A stretch of 64,000 bases of DNA from Robbsia sp. KACC 23696 (GCF_039852015.1 NZ_CP156628.1:868001-932000); one strand, 5' to 3'. Numbered from the stretch's first letter, positions 27,072 to 35,419 are shown. Numbers and translations: made by a program. The notes: generated by a model from the sequence alone, not told the origin.

Positions 27072-27943
27072 CAGCGCGACCTCACTTCTTCCTTGACTTC
27101 CCTGACGTGCGCTTCCAGCTCGGCGAACGTCGGGCGCTCGCTGCTGAACAGCACCTTGCGGCTGAACTCCACGGCGACGGACGGCTGATAGCCGTTCAAG
27201 TTCGCGAGGATGCCGACCTTGATGCACTGCAGTACTTTCGTCGACTCATCGACGCGCTGCTCGACCAAGGACGCCAACGGCGCCACGAAACCATAGGCCA
27301 GCAGAATCCCGAGGAAAGTCCCGACGAGCGCCTGGGCCAGCAGCACGCCCAATTGTGCGGGCGGCAGATTCGCCGACGCCATCGTATGGACCACGCCCAT
27401 GACGGCGGCAACGATACCGAATGCCGGAAGGCCATCGGCGGTTTTATGCAGACACTGCGCCGGCACCTCGCCTTCGGCGTGATGCGTCTCGATTTCCTCG
27501 TCCATCAGATTTTCGAGTTCGAAGGCGTTCATGCTGCCGCTGACCATTAAGCGGAAATAATCGACCAGGAAATCGCGAATGACAGGATTACTGGTGATCC
27601 GCGGATAGGCTTTGAAGATCGGACTGGCTTCGGGGTTCTCGATATCGGATTCGAGCTTCATCAGCCCTTCCTTCCGACCCTTTGCCAGGAGGCGATAGAG
27701 AATCGCCATCAGGTCCATGTACAACTGCTTGTCGTAATGGGTACGTCGCAATAGTGTCGGCAGGACGCGCAAGGTCGCGCGAATCGACTTGCCATTATTG
27801 CCGACGATGAAGGCGCCCAATCCCGCACCGGCGATCATCAAGAATTCCGCGGGCTGCAGCAGCGCGGCGAGATGGCCGCCGACCAGCGCATAGCCGCCGA
27901 ACACCGAAACCAACGTGACGAGATAACCGACAAAAACCAGCAC
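27071..27943 (-). CDS. motA: Flagellar motor stator protein MotA
   Basis: MotA forms the proton channel with MotB and generates torque against FliG. The 290-residue product has four membrane segments: about 1-20, 26-45, and the pair from ADGLPAFGIVAAVMGVVHTM and TFLGILLAYGFVAPL. The large cytoplasmic loop carries GRKEGLMKLESDIENPEASP, with the charged Arg and Glu that contact FliG. I chose GTG 27943 because the protein then begins at the conserved VLVFVGYLVTLVSVFGGY and AAGGGGA lies upstream. The longer frame starts only at a TTG. A sigma-28-like promoter lies about 155 bases upstream. Confidence 0.96.
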   Translation of the reverse strand: MLVFVGYLVTLVSVFGGYALVGGHLAALLQPAEFLMIAGAGLGAFIVGNNGKSIRATLRVLPTLLRRTHYDKQLYMDLMAILYRLLAKGRKEGLMKLESDIENPEASPIFKAYPRITSNPVIRDFLVDYFRLMVSGSMNAFELENLMDEEIETHHAEGEVPAQCLHKTADGLPAFGIVAAVMGVVHTMASANLPPAQLGVLLAQALVGTFLGILLAYGFVAPLASLVEQRVDESTKVLQCIKVGILANLNGYQPSVAVEFSRKVLFSSERPTFAELEAHVREVKEEVRSR

Positions 27944-28099
27944 ACCGTTCCCCTTGTGGTGCAATTCCCGCTATTTCAAGACAGTGCGATCCAAATCGGA
28001 TCCCACCGGACACCGCGCGTGCCGCCATCGGACGCCGAACGCGTCCGACACCGCCGCGCCCGCCATCCATCATGGTCAAGCGCCCGAGTCTAGCAGGGT

Positions 28100-28126
28100 G
28101 TTACGGCCGCAAAGGGGAATTTCTGA
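28100..28126 (-). promoter_or_regulatory. Sigma-28-like promoter for motA
   Basis: On the minus strand TCAG (28123-28126), 15 bases, then GCCGTAAC (28100-28107). The spacing is exact and the core GCCG with following A/T matches the FliA consensus. It lies just after the flhC stop, so motAB-cheA could be class III genes separate from flhDC. Confidence 0.5.
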
Positions 28127-28136
28127 AGGGTCGACT

Positions 28137-29039
28137 TCACGCCGAGAGCGGCGCCAGCACTTGCGCGGTCTCCGCCACCGCGTTGAGGGCGAGGTCCGCC
28201 ATCGTCACGGCGTCCACTGGCATCGTGACATCCGCGTTGATGACGGCCCGCATTGCCGCATCCACGCTGGCGTCCATCGCGCGGCGAGATTGCGCCCGCG
28301 TCGCCTTCGACACTTTCGCGACGTTATCCAGCCCGCCACGCTTTGCCGCGCCGGCGTCATCGCGCTCGTCGTGCGGCAGCAGGGCCGCCATCACCGCGTT
28401 TTGCTCGACCAAGGCCTCGATACTGATCGCGTCGCTGTCGGCAACGGCCGCAAAGGCCGCTTCCATACCAACGTCTTCCGTCGCGATCGCATCGTCCGCC
28501 ATCGCTTCTTCGGCCGCGATACGGCCGGCGCGCGTCTTGCCGGCACGCGACGGAGGTTGGCACAGACCGCAGACCATGCCCTGCTTCGGATCGTGCGCAT
28601 GGACCACGAACTTACCGCCGCAGCGCGAACACGGCGCCGACTGCAACATGCCGCTATCGAAGAAGCGCAACAGCGTCCAGGCACGCGTCAGACCCAGCAC
28701 CGCTTCGCCACCATGCAGTGCCACGTGCTCCAGATACAGACGGTAGGCACGCAGCGTTGCCTGGATCGGCTCGCAGCCGGCTTCGTCGACCATGAAGCGG
28801 TACGTGTTGTAGAACATCGACGAGTGGATGTTCGGCTGCCACGTCATGAACCAGTCCGTGGAGAACGGCAGCATCCCCTTCGGCGGCGACACGCCGCGCA
28901 CTTCCTTGTAGAGCTTGATGAGGCGCTCGCGGCTCAAACCCACTTCCGCTTCAAGCACCTGCAGTCGCGCACCCAGTTCGATCAATTCGATCGCCAACGT
29001 GATTTCGCGCGCTTCGAGGACGACACTGCGGCTGGCCAT
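28137..29039 (-). CDS. flhC: Flagellar master regulator subunit FlhC, with long C-terminal extension
   Basis: FlhC with FlhD forms the FlhD4C2 activator of class II flagellar genes. The first 190 residues are canonical, including the zinc-binding cysteines C137, C140, C157 and C160 (CSRCGG and CGLC), at the same numbers as in enteric FlhC. The protein then continues for about 110 residues of Ala/Asp-rich, partly helical sequence (AADSDAISIEALVEQNAVMA), making 300 residues rather than the usual 185-195. The frame is uninterrupted and ends 10 bases before the motA promoter. The tail is not needed for the known fold. Its role is unknown. Confidence 0.95.
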   Translation of the reverse strand: MASRSVVLEAREITLAIELIELGARLQVLEAEVGLSRERLIKLYKEVRGVSPPKGMLPFSTDWFMTWQPNIHSSMFYNTYRFMVDEAGCEPIQATLRAYRLYLEHVALHGGEAVLGLTRAWTLLRFFDSGMLQSAPCSRCGGKFVVHAHDPKQGMVCGLCQPPSRAGKTRAGRIAAEEAMADDAIATEDVGMEAAFAAVADSDAISIEALVEQNAVMAALLPHDERDDAGAAKRGGLDNVAKVSKATRAQSRRAMDASVDAAMRAVINADVTMPVDAVTMADLALNAVAETAQVLAPLSA

Positions 29040-29063
29040 GGCTGTATCAAATGTAAAAGTTTG

Positions 29064-29384
29064 TTAGCCGAGCTGCTCAGCAGGCTGTCCTGCAAGCAGA
29101 ATAGCGGTGTGCGAAGAAGCAGAGTCCACGCTCTTCGTCGTATGGGTCAACGACGACAGTAATGCGTGGTCGTCGAAGCGGAAGCGGCAGAGCAGTTGAT
29201 TGGAGGACGCCAGACGCACGGTCTGGGCCAACGTCAAGCTGACGAGCACGTCGGCGATCTGCTCGGAGACGCCCAGGCGGAACATTCCCATCGCCTTGTC
29301 ATCACGCAGCAGGCGTTGGCAGAGCATCAGGTACGACAGATTGACTTCCCTGAGCTCATCGAGTGTGGAATTGCCGAAACTCAT
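29064..29384 (-). CDS. flhD: Flagellar master regulator subunit FlhD
   Basis: FlhD is the partner of FlhC and gives the complex its DNA-binding specificity. The 106-residue product contains the conserved block LREVNLSYLMLCQRLLRDDK, then AMGMFRLGVSEQIADVLVSL, ASSNQLLCRFRFDDHALLSS. I chose ATG 29384 (protein starts MSFGNSTLDEL) because GGGGA is six bases upstream and the length is then normal. The frame is open upstream to 29576 but without family similarity. It is followed by flhC after 24 bases, in one operon. Confidence 0.95.
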   Translation of the reverse strand: MSFGNSTLDELREVNLSYLMLCQRLLRDDKAMGMFRLGVSEQIADVLVSLTLAQTVRLASSNQLLCRFRFDDHALLSSLTHTTKSVDSASSHTAILLAGQPAEQLG

Positions 29385-29565
29385 GTTCAGTCCCCAGGTG
29401 GGCGATAGGTTGACCGTCATCAGCGCACTGTCGCTCTGGGTCAGCCGGTAACTTGGCATCGCCGTGGTTGCGTCTCGTGCTGCAGTGAAGGCATTGTCGC
29501 CAACCGGAAGGGCGCCGCATATCGGAAGAAGATGCCTATTCGTGTACAGCGTTTTTCTCACACGC

Positions 29566-29584
29566 TGTAAGAACATTTCCTACA
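29566..29584. promoter_or_regulatory. Near-perfect palindrome upstream of flhD
   Basis: TGTAAGAA (29566-29573), a 3-base centre CAT, then TTCCTACA (29577-29584): 8-bp half-sites with one mismatch, 182 bases before the flhD start. The symmetry and AT content suit a dimeric regulator acting on flhDC, but the protein is not identified. Confidence 0.45.
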
Positions 29585-29919
29585 TTTTACTTCGACTTCC
29601 CGGGTAAAACCACGCGGAGCCCTGTGTTTACTGGTTCTCGGCTCTTGGCACTAACGGCCCGGGCGCGCAGGACTTTAGGGTGTAAGGCAGAAATTTTTTC
29701 GACCTGCGCTGCCATTCGGTAAAACCTGCCCGAAAATACTTCCGGAAAGTAGCAAATTCACCACGATGACCGGTGTTTTTTTGCGACAATAGCGCTGAAA
29801 CCCCCGTAATACGGGCGTTTGAATCAATCTGCGACCGACAGTCGCAAGCACCCCTGTTTTGTAGGAACAGTCAATTTTACCGAAAAAAATCAATTACAAG
29901 AGACTTGAACGGTCACCCT

Positions 29920-29946
29920 TCAGAATGTGCCCTCCGTGGCCGCTAA
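29920..29946 (+). promoter_or_regulatory. Sigma-28-like promoter for the EAL-HDOD gene
   Basis: TCAG (29920-29923), 15 bases, then GCCGCTAA (29939-29946). It differs from the consensus TCAA/TAAA-N15-GCCGATAA at one position in each box and has the same TCAG as the motA site. The leader to the proposed start is about 235 bases, which is long. Confidence 0.45.
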
Positions 29947-30187
29947 ACAGCACAGCTTGGTGAAACACGTACGCGATGCTCTAATCGATCCCTCAGGGCG
30001 AGGTGGGCGAGGACCTCGATCAAAATGAAGACACCACCGCGCGTGCAAACCAATTAATATTCCGTTCTGCCAGCAACGCTTGATCAGGTGCGAGCGCGAA
30101 AGCGCCCGCGCGGCGGCACTCTGACAGAGACAGTAGTAAGTGGGCGAAAGAACTGCAAGCGTTCCTGGCCGCATTGAAAAGAATCGC

Positions 30188-31471
30188 ATGCGAGATCCCA
30201 TAATGACGAACATCGACCCGGCCCGCGCCGGAGACGCGGCGAACGTCTACCTTGGCCGGCAACCGATCATCGACCGTAACGGTGGATTGGTCGGCTACGA
30301 ATTGCTCTACCGCAGCAGTTCGCGCAATGCCGCGCTGGTCGCGGACGATACCCAGGCAACGTCGCACGTTATTGCGACGATGTTGGGTGAGTTCGGCATG
30401 GGCACCGTTCTGGGCAGCGACATCGGCTATATCAACGTCAATCGCGACATTCTGTTCAGTGACCTGCTCTCGGTGTTGCCGCCGCGACTGTTCGTGCTGG
30501 AGATTCTCGAGTCCGTCGAATTGGACGAGGCGCTATTGCGGCGCTGCAAGGAATTGCGCTCGCTGGGTTTCCGTCTGGCATTCGACGATGTCTCGATCAA
30601 CAGCATCGAGGCGCTGGCCTATCTGCAGCACGTCGATGTGGCCAAGGTCGACTTCTTCCGCTGTTCGAAGACGGACTTGCCCAAGGTGCTGGCGATGGTC
30701 AAGCGCGCAGGCTGTATCGCGCTGGCCGAGAAGGTCGAAACGCTGGAAGCCTATAACCTCGCCCGCTCGCTCGGCTTCGATCTGTTTCAGGGCTATTTCT
30801 TCTCCCGCCCTGAAGTGCTTTCGTCGCGTCGCCTGCTGACGGACCGCGTGCCGCTATTGAACCTGCTCGGCCTGCTGGGACGCGACGCCGGCGTGCCGCA
30901 GATCGAATCCGAAATCAAGCGTATCCCCAAGCTCATCGTGCAGTTGCTGCGTTTTGCGAACAGCGGTGCGCATAGCCTGGCGCGACCGGTGACCTCGTTG
31001 CGCGAAGCGACGCTGGCCGTCGGCATTCGACAGATCTCACGCTGGACGCAGTTGCTGCTCTATGCGAACAGTACCGACAATCCGATCCGGACCGACCCGC
31101 TGATCCAGATGATCGGGATGCGCGCGCGCTTCATGGAATTGACGACCGAATTCCTCTATCCGGGCGAAGAGGACTTTGCCGATCAAGCGTTTATGACCGG
31201 CGTGTTCTCGATGGCCGAATCGATGTTCGGTTCGACCAATATCGACGTGATGAAGGAACTGCGCATTCCGCCCGTCATCGCGGCAGCCATCGGCCCGGAA
31301 CGACAGGGCAAGTTGGGGGCCCTGCTCGCTTGTGCGGAAGCCGTCGAGCGCAGCGAAGCGGAAGGCATCGAGATCGCATGCGAGCGGATGCCCGGCATGG
31401 AGCCGGAAGATGCAGGCCGCATCAGCCTGGCGGCGCTGCGTTGGATCACGCAGTATTCGCTAAACGTCTAA
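30188..31471 (+). CDS. EAL-HDOD domain signalling protein with degenerate EAL
   Basis: The 427-residue product starts with an EAL-like domain (VYLGRQPIIDRNGGLVGYEL) and ends with a HDOD domain (SEIKRIPKLIVQLLRFANSG, VGIRQISRWTQLLLYANSTD). The catalytic motif reads YELLYR, and the DDFGTG loop is replaced by DDVSINSIEAL, so cyclic-di-GMP hydrolysis is doubtful. Proteins of this layout usually act as c-di-GMP-linked effectors or adaptors, often on motility. It is divergent from flhDC and may have a FliA promoter, which supports a motility role. ATG 30188 or 30203 are both possible starts. Its stop overlaps the convergent mntH stop by four bases. Confidence 0.88.
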   Translation: MRDPIMTNIDPARAGDAANVYLGRQPIIDRNGGLVGYELLYRSSSRNAALVADDTQATSHVIATMLGEFGMGTVLGSDIGYINVNRDILFSDLLSVLPPRLFVLEILESVELDEALLRRCKELRSLGFRLAFDDVSINSIEALAYLQHVDVAKVDFFRCSKTDLPKVLAMVKRAGCIALAEKVETLEAYNLARSLGFDLFQGYFFSRPEVLSSRRLLTDRVPLLNLLGLLGRDAGVPQIESEIKRIPKLIVQLLRFANSGAHSLARPVTSLREATLAVGIRQISRWTQLLLYANSTDNPIRTDPLIQMIGMRARFMELTTEFLYPGEEDFADQAFMTGVFSMAESMFGSTNIDVMKELRIPPVIAAAIGPERQGKLGALLACAEAVERSEAEGIEIACERMPGMEPEDAGRISLAALRWITQYSLNV

Positions 31472-32808
31472 GGAGACTGGAAGGTCTGCACGACCAGCCA
31501 GATATTGGCCAGGGAAATCGCGACGAAGAAGACCCACGCAACCATCTTGGTGAGCCAGCCGTTCGCCAAGGCGCCCATCAACGTGCGGTCATTGGTCATC
31601 CGGATCAGCGGCCATAGCGCAAACGGCAATTGCAGGCTCAGGACCACCTGGCTTGCCACCAGCAACATACCGATCGCATGATCACCGGCCCAGGCCACGC
31701 CGATAAAGGCCGGGATCAATGCGAGGCCGCGCGTGATGATGCGGCGCTGCCAGCACGGTATCTTCAGCCGCAGAAACCCTTCCATCACGACCTGTCCCGC
31801 CACGGTGCCGGTGAACGTCGAACTCTGCCCCGATGCCAGCAGCGTCAACGCGAACAAGGTCGCCGCCAGACCGGTACCGACGATTGGCGCCAGCAGTTTG
31901 TAGGCGTCCTCGATCTCGGTCACGCCCTGATGACCAGTCGCATGAAACGCGGCGCCCGCCAGGATCAGAATTGCGGCATTGATCAGCATCGCCAGAACCA
32001 GCGAGCCAATCGTATCGATCCGCAGCAGACGGATGGCATCGCGCTTCTGCGGCAAGGCATTGCCGGCGACGCGCGTCTGAACGATCGACGAGTGCAGATA
32101 CAGATTATGCGGCATCACCGTCGCGCCCAGAATCCCGATGGCGAGATAGAGCGGTTCCTGCGACGACAGCGTCTGCCACGACGGCACCAGGCCGGCGGCC
32201 ACTGCAGGCCACTGCGGCTTGACCCAGAACAGCTCGACGATAAAGCCGATGCCGATGGTCGCGATCAAACCCAACATGATCGCTTCCAGTTGCCGAAAGT
32301 TCTTCCCCTTTAGACCGAGCACGATCAGCGTATCGAGTGCCGTCAGTGCGACACCCCAGCCCAGCGGAATGTGCAGCAACAGATGGAAGGCCAACGCGCC
32401 GCCCAATACCTCGGCCAGATCGCAGGCGATGATCGCGATCTCGGCGAGGGCCCATTGACCATATGCCACCGCGGGACGATAGCGCTCGCGCGACAACTCG
32501 GCGAGGTCGCGCCCCGTGGCCACGCCTAGGCGCATCGTCAGGCATTGCAGCACCATCGCGACCACGCTCGACAGCACGACGACGAATAACAGGCTATAGC
32601 CGTATTTCGAGCCGGCCTCGATGTCGGTCGCCCAGTTCCCCGGGTCCATATAGCCAATCGACACGAGCAGGCCCGGACCGGCGAATTTTGCCAAGCGAGA
32701 GAACCACGGCGCATCGGGCGCAATCTGGACGCTGCCACGCACCTCGGACGGACAGAACGGCGCGGTGGCCGTCGTCGGCAGCTTGAAGGGGAACTTGAAA
32801 ATCGGCAA
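31468..32808 (-). CDS. mntH: Nramp family divalent metal cation transporter MntH
   Basis: MntH imports Mn(II) (and Fe(II)) with protons across the inner membrane. The 446-residue product has eleven predicted membrane segments and both metal-binding signatures: DPGNWATDIEAG in TM1 and MPHNLYLHSSIVQTR in TM6. The length is typical. It is monocistronic, convergent with the EAL-HDOD gene and with about 175 bp upstream. I looked in that upstream region for a manganese riboswitch or an MntR/Fur box and did not find one I could defend. Confidence 0.96.
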   Translation of the reverse strand: MPIFKFPFKLPTTATAPFCPSEVRGSVQIAPDAPWFSRLAKFAGPGLLVSIGYMDPGNWATDIEAGSKYGYSLLFVVVLSSVVAMVLQCLTMRLGVATGRDLAELSRERYRPAVAYGQWALAEIAIIACDLAEVLGGALAFHLLLHIPLGWGVALTALDTLIVLGLKGKNFRQLEAIMLGLIATIGIGFIVELFWVKPQWPAVAAGLVPSWQTLSSQEPLYLAIGILGATVMPHNLYLHSSIVQTRVAGNALPQKRDAIRLLRIDTIGSLVLAMLINAAILILAGAAFHATGHQGVTEIEDAYKLLAPIVGTGLAATLFALTLLASGQSSTFTGTVAGQVVMEGFLRLKIPCWQRRIITRGLALIPAFIGVAWAGDHAIGMLLVASQVVLSLQLPFALWPLIRMTNDRTLMGALANGWLTKMVAWVFFVAISLANIWLVVQTFQSP

Positions 32809-32984
32809 TTGACGTGAGCGCTTTATAACGCGGTAGCGGAGGTTGATCCCGAACGGACTATGCTGCGGGCATGCGCTGACGCCCTCGCGAAAATGTCTTC
32901 ACCGAGGGGATCATCGTGGCTGCCATTTTGCGTCAGAAGCGACCCTGTAGCAAGGCGACGTCGAACGCGGGAAGGCAGCGTGCC

Positions 32985-33563
32985 TTAGGCGCGCTGCGGG
33001 CGTGCATACCCGTCCGCAATCCACTTTTCGGCACCGCGGACGTTGAGCTTGTAGTCCGGCTCGACGGTGACTTCGGCGAGCAGATCGTTATACACATCGA
33101 ACGCGCGCAGGATCGCGTGCGGTTCGTATTCATCGGGAACGATATCCAGCGTGACGCGAATGCGCCCGGATTCGTGATCGACATCCACGTTCTTGTGCAG
33201 CATCGCATGCATATGCTGTTCATGCCGCCGGCGTACCTCCGAAGCGGTCTTGACCAGCACCTGGAACGCGCTCGCATCCATCGGCTTGGGATTCTTCTTG
33301 TCGCGCCCCATCGTCCACGGTCCCACCAAGGACGGTTCGGGTTCGCCGTCGAGGGTCATGGACACCGCCCAGCCTTCATCGTCTTCGTTCTTGATGACTT
33401 GCGCGGTCCAACCATCGTCCTGCCAGAGGCGCGCTTCGCGAATGGCACCGTCGCCCTCCGCTTCCTGCGCTTCGTTATCGAGATCGACATCGACGGATGG
33501 GAGCGCGTCATCCGGCTTCGTTTCCGTGTCGCGCGCTGCTGCATTTCCTACTGATCGTGGCAT
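32985..33563 (-). CDS. Conserved hypothetical protein (Burkholderiaceae type)
   Basis: The 192-residue product has an acidic N-terminal 40 residues, then the conserved core EARLWQDDGWTAQVIKNEDD, GEPEPSLVGPWTMGRDKKNP and KTASEVRRRHEQHMHAMLHK, and a beta-rich C-terminus (RVTLDIVPDEYEPHAILRAF). I recall similar proteins encoded in Burkholderia genomes, always without known function. There is no signal peptide or membrane segment, so it should be cytoplasmic. ATG 33563 has GGGA five to six bases upstream. It is encoded upstream of mntH in the same direction across 176 bp. Confidence 0.8.
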   Translation of the reverse strand: MPRSVGNAAARDTETKPDDALPSVDVDLDNEAQEAEGDGAIREARLWQDDGWTAQVIKNEDDEGWAVSMTLDGEPEPSLVGPWTMGRDKKNPKPMDASAFQVLVKTASEVRRRHEQHMHAMLHKNVDVDHESGRIRVTLDIVPDEYEPHAILRAFDVYNDLLAEVTVEPDYKLNVRGAEKWIADGYARPQRA

Positions 33564-33979
33564 GTGAGTCCCTTTCCGCCTGCTGACATCGCTGCCGCTC
33601 CCATCACGCCCATGCCGACAGGCAGAAGCGTTGCATCGGGCGCGGCCGCGAGGAGGGGAAGTATACAGCCTGGCGCGATGTTGCCGCCGTTCGGTAGCCG
33701 CCAGGCACGGTGATGAGATCGAGCGCGTTCACTATGCGCCCTATGTCGCCGAGCGTCACGTCGACCGCTTGGCCGATCTGACCCGCTTCGCGTCACGACA
33801 TGGGCGGACGCGGTGAAGCCAGTGGACAGCGGCCGACGCGGGCCTAGTCCGGATAGCCAGAATGGCTGCCATCCGGTCGCGAACCCTTGTCGACGCGCCC
33901 GCTTCATCGCTACTGTATTGCTTTCCTCTCGACGCTCGCGGCCGCCATCCTCAAGCCAAAGGCGAAGGACCCCACGCCT
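33564..33979. other. Region without a supported gene
   Basis: 416 bp between the hypothetical gene and the muramidase gene, divergent to each. Reading frames cross it on both strands but none has an SD, a recognisable domain or convincing composition. A short codon-like stretch around 33719-33815 (ERVHYAPYVAERHVDRLADL) could be a gene remnant, but this is weak. Confidence 0.4.
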
Positions 33980-34675
33980 ATGCATCCGTCACGCCCATTT
34001 TCCATCGCGCCGTCTTCTCGCGAGAGAGCGGCACCGCCCGAGGTCGCGCAGACAACGATGCCCCGTTCACCGCCTACGCGCGTGCCACCCGAAGCCGCCA
34101 TCGATGCACTCAGCGACATGCTGCACGTCGAACCGGCCGCGCTGAAAGCGGTCTGGCAAGTGGAATCGGCCGGCGCGTCTTTTCAGCACGATGGCAAGCC
34201 GTCGATCCTCTTCGAGCGACACATCTTCTGGCGTCGGCTCGTGGTACACAAGATCGATCCGCGCTCGCACGCACTGCGTGAGCCGACGCTCCTTTCAACG
34301 ACGCCCGGCGGCTATGGCACTTCCGCCAGCCAGCATGAACGGCTGCGTCGCGCCGAGCGCATTCACCAAGCCGCGGCGCGCGAGTCGGCAAGTTGGGGCG
34401 CGTTTCAGATCATGGGCTTTCATTGGCGCGCGCTCCGCTACGCGAGCATCGATGCCTTCGTCGAAGCGATGTTTCGCGATGAGGCGGCGCATTTCGACGC
34501 ACTGGGCCGCTTTCTCCGTCTCGATCCGCGCGTGCTTCGCGCATTACGCACGCGGGACTGGGCCGCATTCGCTCGTGCCTATAACGGCCCGGCTTATCGA
34601 AAAAACCGCTACGACGAAAAATTGGCAAGCGCCTATCGCGCCTTCACGCGGCACGACGCCCAAGCAGCGAGTTGA
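33980..34675 (+). CDS. N-acetylmuramidase domain protein (phage-type lysozyme), orphan
   Basis: The 231-residue product matches the N-acetylmuramidase (DUF3380) domain found in phage endolysins. The catalytic Glu is in KAVWQVESAGASF, followed by KPSILFERHIFWR, ESASWGAFQIMGFHW and RTRDWAAFARAYNGPAYRKN. It would cut the glycan strand of peptidoglycan. No signal peptide or peptidoglycan-binding domain is present from ATG 33980 (AAGGAC nine bases upstream), so export would need a holin or another route. No other phage gene lies nearby. Its 3' end overlaps the convergent tetR-like gene by 32 bases. Confidence 0.85.
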   Translation: MHPSRPFSIAPSSRERAAPPEVAQTTMPRSPPTRVPPEAAIDALSDMLHVEPAALKAVWQVESAGASFQHDGKPSILFERHIFWRRLVVHKIDPRSHALREPTLLSTTPGGYGTSASQHERLRRAERIHQAAARESASWGAFQIMGFHWRALRYASIDAFVEAMFRDEAAHFDALGRFLRLDPRVLRALRTRDWAAFARAYNGPAYRKNRYDEKLASAYRAFTRHDAQAAS

Positions 34676-35336
34676 AGTATTGCGACAGCACGGCCGTGAC
34701 CATCGCGTCGTCGACGCTCTCGGGGTCCGCAAGGTGCGTGAAATGAATGCCTTCGCACATGGCGATCAGGCCGATCGCCAATTGCTCGGCAGGTAGTACC
34801 GCGACCGGTGCCGCGCCGTGGGGATGCGTCAAACCATCCGATGCGGTATCGCTCATCCGTCCCGATGGATGAATTCCCACGCGCTGCCGGTACGCATCGA
34901 CGAAGCCGGCAATCAGGCCATGGCCCTCGGCTGTCAGATCACGTAACTTGTCGCGAAACGCCAGATCGCGGATGGCGAGCAGCTTGGCTTCCATCCCCGC
35001 CAAAAAACAAATGCGATTCCGATGCAGATTGCGATAGTACGCGAGCACGGCCTGCTCGAGGTCCGACGGCGCGAGATCGGCGCTGAACACCTCCCCCAAG
35101 TCGTCGATCAATCGACGCTGCTCCAGCGCCAGAAGCGCTAGCAGCAGCGCCGCCTTGTCCTCGAAATTCGAATAGAACGCGCCCCGGCTATAGCCGGCCT
35201 CCGCCACCACATCCTCGACCGAGGCCGACGCAAGTCCCTGGCGCTCGATCAGCACCCCGGCAGCCGCCAATAGCCGCTCCCGCGTCACCGCGCGACTTTC
35301 TTCCCGGCTCAATCTGGGATTGGGTTTTTTGTTCAT
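34644..35336 (-). CDS. TetR family repressor of the adjacent RND efflux operon
   Basis: The 230-residue product has an N-terminal TetR helix-turn-helix (ERLLAAAGVLIERQGLASAS, VEDVVAEAGYSRGAFYSNFE) and a variable helical ligand-binding domain ending DDAMVTAVLSQYFNSLL. The ATG at 35336 is preferred to the longer frame to 35366. It is divergent from the RND operon, with a perfect palindrome in the 116-bp gap, so by analogy with AcrR/MexR-type pairs it represses the pump genes and probably itself until an inducer binds. Confidence 0.93.
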   Translation of the reverse strand: MNKKPNPRLSREESRAVTRERLLAAAGVLIERQGLASASVEDVVAEAGYSRGAFYSNFEDKAALLLALLALEQRRLIDDLGEVFSADLAPSDLEQAVLAYYRNLHRNRICFLAGMEAKLLAIRDLAFRDKLRDLTAEGHGLIAGFVDAYRQRVGIHPSGRMSDTASDGLTHPHGAAPVAVLPAEQLAIGLIAMCEGIHFTHLADPESVDDAMVTAVLSQYFNSLLGRRAA

Positions 35337-35378
35337 GACGCAATCATATCGCGGAATGAACTTCAAGACACATCATAC

Positions 35379-35399
35379 TCAAATACACATTGTATTTGA
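35379..35399. promoter_or_regulatory. Operator palindrome for the TetR repressor
   Basis: Half-sites TCAAATACA (35379-35387) and TGTATTTGA (35391-35399), separated by CAT: a perfect 9-3-9 inverted repeat in the divergent tetR/RND gap. It overlaps the -35 of the predicted efflux promoter, as expected for repression by blocking polymerase. Confidence 0.85.
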
Positions 35400-35419
35400 A
35401 TGTCGTTCCGTATTAGTAT
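35390..35419 (+). promoter_or_regulatory. Promoter of the RND efflux operon
   Basis: TTGTAT (35390-35395), an 18-base spacer, TAGTAT (35414-35419), about 34 bases before the GTG of the membrane fusion protein. The -35 lies inside the operator palindrome. Confidence 0.5.

Larger units (their letters stand above)
29385..30187. other. Long regulatory region between flhDC and the EAL-HDOD gene
   Basis: About 800 bp without a supported gene, lower in GC than its surroundings. It separates divergent flhD and the EAL-HDOD gene. It contains a near-palindrome at 29566-29584, short T and A runs (29697, 29777, 29881), an inverted repeat CCCGTAATACGGG near 29803 and GCGAC/GTCGC near 29832. A sigma-28-like promoter toward the EAL-HDOD gene lies at 29920. 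A long flhDC leader with several input sites would be expected; I cannot fix the flhDC start of transcription. Confidence 0.6.

Noticed and set aside
32809-32984. Manganese riboswitch or MntR/Fur box upstream of mntH
   Set aside because: I compared the leader with the remembered yybP-ykoY core and metal-box patterns and found no convincing match.
33548-33985. Open frame of 145 codons on the minus strand between the hypothetical and muramidase genes
   Set aside because: Arg/Gly-rich composition, no SD, no recognisable domain, and it overlaps the start of the muramidase gene and the hypothetical gene start.
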